A stretch of DNA of 18,982 nucleotides from positions 1 to 18,982 of the forward strand of contig DIAY01000217.1 in the NCBI GenBank assembly GCA_002414905.1. Direction: 5' to 3'. The position numbers and the translations under genes were made by a program. The notes beneath the pieces are model-generated. The model saw only the letters and a program-made list of their open reading frames with translations. It did no database searches and was not told where the DNA came from. Shown piece after piece: positions 7,077-14,494 of this stretch (position 1 is its first letter; the number at the start of each line of letters is the position of its first letter). Source of the stretch: Holophagales bacterium UBA5066 (GTDB lineage: Bacteria; Acidobacteriota; Thermoanaerobaculia; UBA5066).

Positions 7077-8987
7077 TCACCGTCCCGCGGACCCGAGCAT
7101 CGAAAGCGGACCGAGCCGGTCCCCGCGCCGCGGCTCTTCCGGGTCGCCGGTCGCTTCCCGTTCGACGTCCTCCCCTTCCGTTCCGAAGAGCTCTGTGCCG
7201 ATACCGGCCTGCCGGGTCACCATCTCGGCGTAGCGCCCGCCCGCGGCCATCAGCTCATCGTGATGGCCCCGTTCGACCACGAGCCCCCCTTCGACGACGA
7301 GGATCTGGTCGGCCCGGCGGATCGTCGAGAGCCGGTGGGCGATGACGAACGTCGTCCGCCCCTTCAGCAGCTCCGCGAGACCCTGCTGGATGAGCACCTC
7401 CGACTCGCTGTCCAGGCTCGACGTCGCCTCGTCGAGGATGAGGATTCGCGGGTCGGCCAGGAGCGCGCGGGCGATAGAGACACGCTGCCTCTGCCCGCCG
7501 GAGAGCCTCACTCCGCGCTCCCCGACGACCGTCTCGTACCCCTTCTCGAACTCCTCGGCGAACTCGTCCACGCGCGCGATCCGGCAGGCGGCGACGACCT
7601 CTGCTTCCGAGGCGGCCGGGCGCGAGAAGGAGACGTTCTCGCGGATCGTCCCGTCGAACAGGAACGACTCCTGCAGGACGACGCCGAGCTGCGACCGGAA
7701 CGAGTCGAGGCGGGCCGTCGAGAGGTCGACGCCATCGACCGTGACGCGCCCCGACGACGGCGACTGGAACGCCGCCACGAGGCCGATGATCGTCGACTTG
7801 CCCGAGCCGGACGGGCCCACGAGGGCCGTCACGGTTCCCGGCCCGGCCCGGAAGGAGACGCCATGGAGGACCTCTTTCCCTTGCGCGTAGGAGAAGCGGA
7901 CATCCTCGAAAACGACCTCCCCCGCAATCGGCGGAAGGGCGACCGTCCGCCGCGGGTCCACGTCCTCGGGCGTTTCCGAGAGGATCTCCTTCGTCCTCTC
8001 GAGTCCGGCGAGCGCCTCCGTGAGCTGGGTCCCGATGCCGACGATCTGGAAAACGGGTGCGATGAGAAAGCCGAGAAGAACGGTGTAGGTGAAGAGGCCG
8101 CCCACGGTGAGCGACCCCGCAAGGATCTGGCGGGTCCCGACCCACATCACGACGATTCCGACGCCCCCGAGGAGCGCCGTCGAGGCGACGGAGAGGGTCG
8201 ACATCCCGGTGATCGTCTTCAGGACGTTCTCGAGGATCCGGGAGATCCCTTCGGCGAAGACCTGCTCCTCGCGCTTCTCGCCGTGGTACCCCTTCACGAC
8301 CCTGATCCCGGCGAACGTCTCGGTCAGGCGGCCGGAAACCTCACCGTAGATCTTCGAGCGCTCGCGAAAGACGGGTCGGAGGACCCCGAACGCGGCCAGA
8401 AGCCCGACGCCGAAAAATGCGAGGAAAAGCGCCGTCAGCCCCGTCAGGAGCGGGCTGAGCGTCAGCATGTACGCGAGCGCCAGGGACGCCGTGACGAGCC
8501 CGCCCAGCATCTCGACGATACCGGTCCCCACGAGGTTCCGGATCCCCTCGACGTCGTTCATGACGCGCGAGACGAGGTTTCCCGTCTTCTGGCCGTCGAA
8601 GTAGGCCACCGGGAGGCGCGCCACGTGCGCCTGCAGCTTCATCCTCAGCTCGGCGATGAGCCGCTGCGCCCCTTTCGAGAGGACCTGCGTCAGCGTGAAC
8701 GACGTCCCCGCCTGAACGAGAGTCGCGACGCCGACCGCGGCCAGGAGCGGGAGGAGCAGATCGGCTCTCGACTTCCCGACGACGTCGTCGATCAGGACCT
8801 TCGTCGAGGCCGGCAGGACGAGACCCGCCGCACGACCGACCGCCATGAGGGCGAAGCCCGCAGCGAGGGTCCCTTTTCTCGGCCTTACCAGCGCAACGAG
8901 GTCGGGGAGGAGAGCCCGGAGCCTCTGGCCTTTCGGCTGCTTCTTCTTCTCCTCGATCCCCTCCCGGCCTCGAGCGGACCCGCTCAT
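7077..8987 (-). CDS. ABC exporter half-transporter (fused membrane and ATPase domains)
   Basis: This 636-residue half-transporter has the MsbA/LmrA layout. A type-1 exporter transmembrane domain with about six helices spans roughly residues 38-330, and the nucleotide-binding domain runs from about 356. The NBD carries Walker A GPSGSGKST (391-399), Q-loop Q439, signature LSGGQRQR (495-502), Walker B ILILDE (515-520) and H-loop H551. It probably works as a homodimer exporting a lipid or hydrophobic compound; the substrate is not evident. The N-terminus is basic (EEKKKQPKGQRLR) and the C-terminus has an acidic/basic tail of about 40 residues. The frame is open further upstream, but the ATG at 8987 overlaps the preceding TGA (ATGA) and begins the conserved part. 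There is no strong ribosome binding site, so translational coupling is likely. Confidence 0.92.
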   Translation of the reverse strand: MSGSARGREGIEEKKKQPKGQRLRALLPDLVALVRPRKGTLAAGFALMAVGRAAGLVLPASTKVLIDDVVGKSRADLLLPLLAAVGVATLVQAGTSFTLTQVLSKGAQRLIAELRMKLQAHVARLPVAYFDGQKTGNLVSRVMNDVEGIRNLVGTGIVEMLGGLVTASLALAYMLTLSPLLTGLTALFLAFFGVGLLAAFGVLRPVFRERSKIYGEVSGRLTETFAGIRVVKGYHGEKREEQVFAEGISRILENVLKTITGMSTLSVASTALLGGVGIVVMWVGTRQILAGSLTVGGLFTYTVLLGFLIAPVFQIVGIGTQLTEALAGLERTKEILSETPEDVDPRRTVALPPIAGEVVFEDVRFSYAQGKEVLHGVSFRAGPGTVTALVGPSGSGKSTIIGLVAAFQSPSSGRVTVDGVDLSTARLDSFRSQLGVVLQESFLFDGTIRENVSFSRPAASEAEVVAACRIARVDEFAEEFEKGYETVVGERGVRLSGGQRQRVSIARALLADPRILILDEATSSLDSESEVLIQQGLAELLKGRTTFVIAHRLSTIRRADQILVVEGGLVVERGHHDELMAAGGRYAEMVTRQAGIGTELFGTEGEDVEREATGDPEEPRRGDRLGPLSMLGSAGR

Positions 8988-10132
8988 CCCGGGAGGAGCT
9001 CCTCCTCGGTCTCCCTTATGACGACGCCTCTCTTGCCGAGCTCGCCGAGGAACCGCGAATAGAGAGTCTCGTCGGCCGCGATCAGCTCGGGCGGGTAGAC
9101 GCCGGGAGTCGTGAAGGCCCCCTCGAGGAGGAGGCGCGCCGCCGTCGCGCACGGGAAGCCGGTCGTCCTCGCCATCGACGAGTCGCCGGTCTTCGGGTTC
9201 GTCCGGTCGAGGAGCTCGAACGTTCGCCGCATCCGGCGGCCTCCGCCAAGGCCCTCGCAGACGACGCGAAGGAACGTCAGCTCGTCCTCTCCCTCCGGCC
9301 TCTTCCAGGCGTGGAACAGGAGGGCTTCCGTCAGCTTTCGGGGGACGACGGGAATGCCCTCGACAGAGACCGGTTCGTCGGAGAAGAAGCCGGTCTCGCG
9401 GAGCATCCGCATCCGGTCGGCGTGACCCGGGTAGCGGAGCGTCTTCTCGCAGAGGTTCCGGGCTTTCACCGTGTCGAGGAGGGTCCGGAGGCCATCGGTG
9501 TAGAAGCCTTCGAGAGTCCCGACGCCCGGGACGTCGAGCGGCTCGACGCCCGACAGGGCGGGCCTCACCACGACCTCGCCCCCTTCCACGCAGCGGGAGG
9601 GACGCGTGTATTCCTCGATGACGTCGGTCGGCGAGAAGACCGACCTGTATTCGAAAGGCCAGTGCCTCGCGGCGGGAAGACCTCCCACGAAGATCTTCAC
9701 GTCGTCGATCGTGTCGAAGAGTGCTGAGGCACGCCCCACGGCCAGGCCCGAGAGGCCCGGCGAGACGCCGCAGTCGACGATCGCCGGAACGCCCTTCGCG
9801 AGTGCGAGCGGCTTCAGCGCGAACGGGTCCTCTGGCGAGAAGGAGATGTCGGCCACCGGCCGGCCCGCCTCGAGGACGGCACGGACGGTCTGCGTCCCCA
9901 GGAAGCCGGGGACCGCGCCGACGACGACGTCGGCCTTCGCAGCGATCCGCGCCACCTCACGGACATCCGCGAGGTCGGCCCGCTCGGTCGAGAGGTTCGG
10001 AGCGCCCGCGAGACGCGCGAGCGCGCCCTCGCTCCGGTCGACGGAAAGAACGGACCAGCGGCCGTCGGCGGCCAGGTCCTTCGCGATGAGCGAGCCGACG
10101 AGGCCGGCTCCGAGAACGGCGACGGTCTTCAT
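8984..10132 (-). CDS. Saccharopine dehydrogenase family oxidoreductase (lysine 6-dehydrogenase-like)
   Basis: This 382-residue protein has an N-terminal Rossmann fold with GAGLVG at 8-13 and VDRSE after strand 2, so it binds NAD(P). The middle contains IVDCGVSPGLSG (118-129), a family hallmark, followed by YPGHADRMRML (234-244) and SSMARTTGFPCATAARLL (318-335). Overall size and motifs match the lysine-6-dehydrogenase/saccharopine-reductase-like group (Lys9/LYS1 superfamily). The likely reaction is reversible oxidation of an amino-acid amine, but the substrate is not proven. Translation is taken from the ATG at 10132 (MKTVAVLGAG); an open extension upstream is low-complexity and covers the divergent promoter. 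No Shine-Dalgarno is present at normal spacing, and GATAAT lies 7 nt before the start. It is ATGA-coupled to the ABC exporter. Confidence 0.85.
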   Translation of the reverse strand: MKTVAVLGAGLVGSLIAKDLAADGRWSVLSVDRSEGALARLAGAPNLSTERADLADVREVARIAAKADVVVGAVPGFLGTQTVRAVLEAGRPVADISFSPEDPFALKPLALAKGVPAIVDCGVSPGLSGLAVGRASALFDTIDDVKIFVGGLPAARHWPFEYRSVFSPTDVIEEYTRPSRCVEGGEVVVRPALSGVEPLDVPGVGTLEGFYTDGLRTLLDTVKARNLCEKTLRYPGHADRMRMLRETGFFSDEPVSVEGIPVVPRKLTEALLFHAWKRPEGEDELTFLRVVCEGLGGGRRMRRTFELLDRTNPKTGDSSMARTTGFPCATAARLLLEGAFTTPGVYPPELIAADETLYSRFLGELGKRGVVIRETEEELLPG

Positions 10133-10139
10133 GGCGCCG

Positions 10140-10145
10140 ATTATC
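10140..10145 (-). promoter_or_regulatory. Possible leaderless -10 element for the saccharopine dehydrogenase-like gene
   Basis: GATAAT on the minus strand matches TATAAT at five of six positions and ends 7 nt before the ATG at 10132. That would place transcription initiation at or next to the start codon. No -35 hexamer stands out. Confidence 0.35.
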
Positions 10146-10186
10146 AGCCTCGGCCTCTCCCCACCGCCGCCCTCCTTCCGCGGGCA

Positions 10187-10214
10187 CCTCACCGCGGCCG
10201 CCTCACCGCAGCCG
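10187..10214 (+). repeat. 14-bp tandem direct repeat upstream of the metal-uptake promoter
   Basis: Two head-to-tail copies of CCTCACCGCRGCCG (10187-10200 and 10201-10214) differ at a single base. The second copy ends two bases before the TTGACA hexamer at 10217. The placement between divergent genes suits an activator or repressor site, although GC-rich slippage could also produce it. Confidence 0.5.
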
Positions 10215-10216
10215 CC

Positions 10217-10246
10217 TTGACACCCGGCACAGCGCGCTCCTACCCT
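10217..10246 (+). promoter_or_regulatory. Sigma70-like promoter of the metal-uptake operon
   Basis: A perfect -35 hexamer TTGACA (10217-10222) is separated by 18 bp from TACCCT (10241-10246), a -10 candidate matching three of six positions. Eight bases later is the GTG at 10255, with no Shine-Dalgarno between. The predicted transcription start falls at or near that GTG, so the first gene may be leaderless. The -10 is poor, which would fit a promoter needing an activator. Confidence 0.45.
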
Positions 10247-10254
10247 CATTCCTC

Positions 10255-10590
10255 GTGAGGAGCGGGACCCCTTCTCCCTGGTCGCTGGACGGTCTGCTTC
10301 GCGCGGGTCGATCGGGCGTCGTTCTCGTCGCCCTCCTCGGCCTTCTCGGCCTGACGTCGGCGCCGCACCATCACTCGGGCTCGTCCGAGGAGCGTAGCTG
10401 CCCCGCCTGCCAGGTCACCCGCGATGGCGCGGGAGGCCCTCCCGAAGGTTCTCCGTCCGATCTCCTTCGGCCCGAGGCAGCTCTCGTCCCCATCCAGTTT
10501 GTCTCTCTCGACGTCCCTGGTCTTCTCACTCACGCCGGCCCTCGCCTGTCGCGTGGCCCGCCGCCGGTCCCTCCCGCCGAGCAGCTCTAA
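10255..10590 (+). CDS. Small His/Cys membrane-anchored protein of the metal-uptake operon
   Basis: This 111-residue protein is of no family I can name firmly. Residues about 20-36 form one hydrophobic segment (signal peptide or anchor), immediately followed by HHH (38-40) and then a CPAC motif. A Pro/Gly-rich stretch ends in SRGPPPVPP. The arrangement of one hydrophobic helix, a His cluster, CxxC and a C-terminal RGPP resembles small DUF2946-like proteins often found beside metal-transport genes, which suggests a periplasmic metal-binding or sensing role; this is inference. The start is GTG at 10255 behind a TTGACA promoter without a ribosome binding site; the exact start is therefore uncertain. 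It is the first gene of the unit, 82 bp before the porin gene. Confidence 0.65.
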   Translation: MRSGTPSPWSLDGLLRAGRSGVVLVALLGLLGLTSAPHHHSGSSEERSCPACQVTRDGAGGPPEGSPSDLLRPEAALVPIQFVSLDVPGLLTHAGPRLSRGPPPVPPAEQL

Positions 10591-10602
10591 GTTCGCTCGA
10601 GC

Positions 10603-10643
10603 TCCGCCCCCAAGGGCGGAAACGGACGGGCCCCTCGCGAGGG
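10603..10643 (+). promoter_or_regulatory. Paired hairpins in the leader before the porin gene
   Basis: Two potential stems fill the 82-bp gap between the small protein gene and the porin gene. The first is TCCGCCC/GGGCGGA (10603-10609 with 10614-10620), a 7-bp stem with a CCAA loop. The second is the 12-bp palindrome CCCTCGCGAGGG at 10632-10643. Neither is followed by a T run, so factor-independent termination is unlikely. An mRNA-stability or attenuation role is possible. The porin ribosome binding site lies just downstream and is not buried in either stem. Confidence 0.35.
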
Positions 10644-10672
10644 CGCGGCCCCGATCCTCAAGGAGAGACCCG

Positions 10673-12226
10673 ATGAGATTTCCGTTCCCGTTCGCGGCCG
10701 CCGCAGGAGCGCTCGCACTCGCTCTCGCATTCCCCGTGGCGGCGCAGGGCATCCCCCTGGACCGCAAGGCCCTCGAGGAGAAGGTTCGCGCCCTCGAAGC
10801 GAAGCAGGAAGAGACCACGAAAGCCCTCCTGGCGCTGAAGACGTCGCTCGAGGCGGCCACCCCGGCCGCGACTCATGCCGATTTCAGGCAGAAGCTCGAC
10901 GCGCTCGAGAAGCAGCAGGCCGAGACGAAGGCCGCGCTCGAGGCGATCCGGGCCGGGATGCAGCAGCGTCCCCCCGGGCCCATCGAAGCTCCGGGCCTCA
11001 CGACGAAGAGCTTCCCGCTGCTGGGCTCGTCCGGGCAGGTGAGCTCGGGCACCTCGTTCAACCCGTCCATTTCCGTCATCCCCAACTTCTCCTACTACCG
11101 GGACAACCGGCAGGGTGGGGCGTTCGAGATCGTCGAGGAGGCCGACGGCTTCCACGGCGTTCACGCCGAAGCCGGCCACGACCACGGCGGGCTGAACGAG
11201 GGCTTCAACCTCGGCGAGACCGAGCTTGCCTTCACGGCCTCGGTCGATCCGTACTTCGACGTGACCGCTCTCTTCGCCGCCAGCGAGGAAGGCCTCGAAG
11301 CCGAGGAGGTCTACTTCCGGACGCGAAGACTCCCGGGCGGCTTCCAGCTCAAGGGCGGCAAGTTCCTGAGTGGCATCGGCTACGCCAACGAGCAGCATCC
11401 CCACCAGTGGGACTTCGCCGACCAGAACCTCGCCTACGAGCTCGTCCTGGGAGGGCACGGCCTGAACGACAAGGGCCTCCAGATCACCTGGCTCCCGAAG
11501 CTCCCGTTCTACCTCCAGCTCGGCGCCGAGATCCTTCAGGGCGAGAACGAGAAGATGGCGACCTACATCGGACCCGAAGAGTTTCCCGGCCTGACCGAGG
11601 AGGGCGATCCACGCGTCTTGTCGCACAGGCCCGGTCCGCGCCTGTTCACCGGATTCGTCAGGGTCGGCCCGAACATCGGCTACGCAAGCGCGCTACAGGT
11701 CGGCCTCTCCTGGGCCTCGAGCCGGAGTCACCAGGAGGTCCACGACCACGACGGCGACGGGATGCCCGAAGGGGTGCTCGACGGCACGGCGGACTTCTGG
11801 GGCGCCAACCTCGTCTACAAGTACGACTCCCCCCGCGAGTACGGGGCTGGCGACTTCGTCTTCCAGACGGAGTACCTCTTCCGCAAGCGCAATCTCGACG
11901 TCCTCGGCACGCCGGACACGGTCGTCTTCAAGCAGGACGGTGCCTATCTCCAGGCCGTCTACGGCCTCCTGCCCCGCATCCAGATCGCCACCCGCTACGA
12001 CCTCGCGGGCCTGACGAACGAACGCGTCCGCGCCGGGGTGAAGACCGAGTACGAGACCTCGAAGCGCTGGTCCGCCGCCCTCACCTTCAACCCCTCCGAG
12101 TTCTCCCGCGTCCGCGCGCAATACAACCGCGGCGAAGTCTTCGTCGGCGGGGAGAAGGAAACGTTCGACCAGTTCTTCCTCCAGGTTCAGTTCTCCATCG
12201 GCGCCCACGGCGCCCACAGCTTCTGA
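10673..12226 (+). CDS. Outer-membrane porin-like beta-barrel protein, probable metal uptake
   Basis: This 517-residue protein has a Sec signal peptide (residues 1-24, cleavage near PVAAQG). A heptad-like coiled-coil region follows (about 30-95, alternating LEEKVRALEAKQEE-type repeats), then a beta-rich domain of alternating strands ending in a terminal Phe, as expected for BAM-inserted barrels. Two His-rich stretches, GFHGVHAEAGHDHGG (159-173) and SHQEVHDHDGDG (352-363), lie in predicted loops and could bind divalent metal. The N-terminal coiled coil plus barrel is the layout of trimeric OprP/OprO-like porins. Co-transcription with a metal ABC importer suggests it admits the same metal. The start at 10673 has AGGAGA about seven bases upstream; the open frame runs further upstream but not as a plausible protein. 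Confidence 0.8.
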   Translation: MRFPFPFAAAAGALALALAFPVAAQGIPLDRKALEEKVRALEAKQEETTKALLALKTSLEAATPAATHADFRQKLDALEKQQAETKAALEAIRAGMQQRPPGPIEAPGLTTKSFPLLGSSGQVSSGTSFNPSISVIPNFSYYRDNRQGGAFEIVEEADGFHGVHAEAGHDHGGLNEGFNLGETELAFTASVDPYFDVTALFAASEEGLEAEEVYFRTRRLPGGFQLKGGKFLSGIGYANEQHPHQWDFADQNLAYELVLGGHGLNDKGLQITWLPKLPFYLQLGAEILQGENEKMATYIGPEEFPGLTEEGDPRVLSHRPGPRLFTGFVRVGPNIGYASALQVGLSWASSRSHQEVHDHDGDGMPEGVLDGTADFWGANLVYKYDSPREYGAGDFVFQTEYLFRKRNLDVLGTPDTVVFKQDGAYLQAVYGLLPRIQIATRYDLAGLTNERVRAGVKTEYETSKRWSAALTFNPSEFSRVRAQYNRGEVFVGGEKETFDQFFLQVQFSIGAHGAHSF

Positions 12227-12236
12227 GGAGGCGCAC

Positions 12237-13121
12237 GTGAAGAAGACTCTCCTTGCAGCGACCCTCCTCGCGGCCACCGTCCCGGCCACCGCCGCCCTGA
12301 ACGTCGTCGCGACGACGTCGAGCATGGGCGTCCTCGTGAAGGCGGTCGCCGGCGACGCCGTGAAGCTCACGGTCCTCGCCCCGCCCGACCGCGACGCTCA
12401 CATGCTCCAGGCTCGCCCGAGCATGATGGTCGCCCTGCGCAACGCGAACCTCCTCGTTTCCGTGGGAGCCGAGCTCGAGGTCGGGTGGCTCCCGGCAGCC
12501 CTTCGAGGAGCCAGCAACGGGAAGATCCTCCCCGGCTCCCCCGGCTATTTCGAGGCTGCAGCCCAGGTCGACCTGATCGAGGGCGGAAATGCGGCCGACC
12601 GTTCGCAGGGGGACGTCCATCCGATGGGGAACCCGCACGTCTACATGGACCCGCCGCGGATGGCGCGGATCGCCGAAGCTCTCGCCGGCCGCCTCGGGTC
12701 GCTCGACGCCGCCAACGCTTCGAGGTACAGCGACGGGGCTGCTGCGTTTCGCAAGGCCGTGGAGGCCCGCGTCCCCGGCTGGAAGCAGAAGGCCATCGGC
12801 GCCAAGGGCGTCCTCCCCTTCCACAAGGACGTGAACTACCTGACGACGCTCCTCGGAGTCCCGGTCCTCGGGTACATCGAGCCCCTCCCCGGCATCCCGC
12901 CGTCCGCCGCTCACCTCAAGGAGCTGACCGACCGGCTCAAGGGGCAGAGAGGCGTCATCCTCTACACCGACTACCAGCCCGGCCAGGGTCCCGATTTCCT
13001 CTCCCGCAACCTCGGCTGGCCGAAGGTTCGCCTCCCTCTCGAGCCGGCCGTCGGCGCCTCGGGCGAGGAGTACCTGAAGCTCATCGACCGCTGGGTGGAT
13101 GGAGTAGCCTCGGGCAAGTGA
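12237..13121 (+). CDS. Metal ABC transporter periplasmic binding protein (ZnuA/TroA-like)
   Basis: This cluster A-I solute-binding protein has 294 residues and a cleavable signal peptide (1-20, ending PATAA). It should capture Zn or Mn in the periplasm and deliver it to the permease. Candidate ligands are H55 (in DAHMLQARPS, where the family usually has DPH), H134 in GNPHVYMDP, and H196 in PFHKDVNYL. A fourth acidic ligand cannot be placed with certainty. H128 sits in a short polar loop (about 118-130) instead of the long His-rich loop of ZnuA. IEPLPGIPPS at about 214-223 is family-typical. The start is GTG at 12237 with GAGGAG six bases upstream, ten bases after the porin stop. The stop overlaps the ATPase start (GTGA). 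Zn versus Mn is undecided. Confidence 0.88.
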   Translation: MKKTLLAATLLAATVPATAALNVVATTSSMGVLVKAVAGDAVKLTVLAPPDRDAHMLQARPSMMVALRNANLLVSVGAELEVGWLPAALRGASNGKILPGSPGYFEAAAQVDLIEGGNAADRSQGDVHPMGNPHVYMDPPRMARIAEALAGRLGSLDAANASRYSDGAAAFRKAVEARVPGWKQKAIGAKGVLPFHKDVNYLTTLLGVPVLGYIEPLPGIPPSAAHLKELTDRLKGQRGVILYTDYQPGQGPDFLSRNLGWPKVRLPLEPAVGASGEEYLKLIDRWVDGVASGK

Positions 13122-13690
13122 GCGCCGCACCGCTCCTCTCCTATCGGAACGTCGTCGCCGGATACGCGCAGCCTGTTGTCGGCCCCGTCTCCTTCGACCT
13201 CCACGAGGGCGATGTCGTCGCCCTCGTCGGCCCGAACGGCTGCGGCAAGTCGACGCTCATCGGAGCGCTCACCGGTGCCTCGCGGCTGATCTCGGGCGAG
13301 GTCGTTCGGGGCGACGGACTCTCCATCGCCTACCAGCGCCAGCGCCCCGTCCGCGATACCGACGTTCCGATTCGGGGCGACGAGCTGCTCCGTCTCACCC
13401 GGGCCGGCGAATCCGAGCCCCCGGAGTCCCTCCGCCCGCTCCTCCCGTTGCGCGTCGACCGCCTCTCGGGAGGGCAGTTCCAGCTCCTGAACGTCTGGGC
13501 CTGCCTCGGCGGCGAGGCGAACCTCATCGTTCTCGACGAGCCGACGAACAACATGGACCCGACGGCCGTCCGCGCCCTCACCGACCTGCTCCAGGCCTCG
13601 CGGAGAGACCGGGCCATCCTCGTCGTCACCCACGACGCCCGGTTCCTCACGGGAGTCTCGGCGCGCATCCTGGAGGTCGAGAGCCGATGA
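13118..13690 (+). CDS. Metal ABC transporter ATP-binding protein, short divergent form
   Basis: This ATPase of the metal importer has 190 residues, shorter than the roughly 230-260 of typical ZnuC/MntB proteins. It has Walker A GPNGCGKST (38-46), a Q-loop region at AYQRQ (71-75), the signature LSGGQ (116-120), Walker B LIVLDE (136-141) and the H-loop at H172. After the signature it reads FQLLNVWACLGG instead of the usual QRvllARAL, and the D-loop is NNMDP. The helical subdomain between Q-loop and signature is also compressed. Translation starts at GTG 13118, overlapping the binding-protein TGA; no good ribosome binding site is present and no ATG is available nearby. It ends in an ATGA overlap with the permease gene. 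Confidence 0.88.
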   Translation: MSAAPLLSYRNVVAGYAQPVVGPVSFDLHEGDVVALVGPNGCGKSTLIGALTGASRLISGEVVRGDGLSIAYQRQRPVRDTDVPIRGDELLRLTRAGESEPPESLRPLLPLRVDRLSGGQFQLLNVWACLGGEANLIVLDEPTNNMDPTAVRALTDLLQASRRDRAILVVTHDARFLTGVSARILEVESR

Positions 13691-14478
13691 GCTTCGCGCA
13701 GGTCTTCGACCCGCTCTTCCGGGTCCCCTTCGCCAACGGCCTCCTCCTCGCGCTCGTCCTGCCGCTCCTCGGCGCCTATGTGAGACTTCGGAGCGAGTGG
13801 CTCGCAGCTCTCGGCCTCGCTCAGGTGACGGCGGCCGGCGGCGTGACGGCGATCCTCCTCGGCGTCCATCCTCTCGCAGGGGCGCTCGGCGCGGCCGTCA
13901 TCGCCGCGGGCATCAAGGGCCGCACGGAGCGATCCGGCAACGACATCTACGCCGTCTTCCTCTTCTTCGGCTGGAGCGCCGCGCTCCTCGGAGCCGCCAA
14001 CAGCACGAGGGGTGAGGAGCTCTCCCACGCCCTCCTCGAGGGGCAGCTCTACTTCACGACCTGGGCGAACCTCGGCGCAGCCTTCGCCCTCACGGCGCTC
14101 GTCGCCGCCGCCGGACCGTGGCTCTCGAGGCGGCTCCTCCTCGAGCACTTCTTCCCCGAGAACCTCGCCGCCAACAGGCAGTCCCCCTGGCGGCTCCACC
14201 TCGCCTTCGACCTCCTCGTGGCGTTCTCGGTCGCCCTCGCCACCCAGTCGATCGGAGTCATGGCGACGTTCTGCCTCGTCTTCTTCCCCCCCTGGGTCGC
14301 CTTCCGGATCGCCTCCTCCTGGAAGCTGGCGCTCCTCCACAGCGCGGGGATCTCGGTAACGGCCTACCTCGCCGCCTTCGTCCTCGCCATCGTCCTCGAC
14401 CAGCCCTTCGGCCCTGTCCTCGTCGGTACGCTCGTCGTCGGCGGCCTCGTCCGCCTCCCCTTCCACAAGCGACGCTGA
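13687..14478 (+). CDS. Metal ABC transporter permease (ZnuB-like)
   Basis: This 263-residue integral membrane protein of the ABC-3 (ZnuB/MntC) family has about seven to eight hydrophobic helices. They begin with ANGLLLALVLPLLGAYV (from about residue 14) and include ATQSIGVMATFCLVFFPPWVA (in the 180-200 region), the conserved stretch that in this family follows the G-rich cytoplasmic coupling region. It should form a homodimeric channel driven by the adjacent ATPase. The start is ATG at 13687, overlapping the ATPase stop. It is the last gene of the metal unit; the following SDR gene has its own promoter-like -10. Leucine codons are almost exclusively CTC, matching the window's native style. 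Confidence 0.88.
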   Translation: MSFAQVFDPLFRVPFANGLLLALVLPLLGAYVRLRSEWLAALGLAQVTAAGGVTAILLGVHPLAGALGAAVIAAGIKGRTERSGNDIYAVFLFFGWSAALLGAANSTRGEELSHALLEGQLYFTTWANLGAAFALTALVAAAGPWLSRRLLLEHFFPENLAANRQSPWRLHLAFDLLVAFSVALATQSIGVMATFCLVFFPPWVAFRIASSWKLALLHSAGISVTAYLAAFVLAIVLDQPFGPVLVGTLVVGGLVRLPFHKRR

Positions 14479-14494
14479 GGCGGCTGCCTTCCGG

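Noticed and set aside
7068..7089. A CGCGGG/CCCGCG hairpin between the convergent RRM and ABC exporter genes as a two-way terminator.
   Set aside because: Only six pairs with a ten-base loop, no T run on either strand, and it overlaps the exporter stop codon. Too weak to call.
4207..7233. A 1008-residue open frame on the plus strand, antisense to serA and DUF1015.
   Set aside because: Its product is low-complexity and Arg/Asp/Pro-rich, and it covers well-supported genes on the other strand. Long antisense frames are expected at this GC content. The same holds for 1928-4528 (+), 193-1704 (-) and 7260-9062 (+).
10139..10147. GATTATCAG as half of a Zur- or Fur-type operator for the metal unit.
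   Set aside because: Only one half-site is present, with no inverted partner nearby, and it is better explained as the -10 of the leftward gene.
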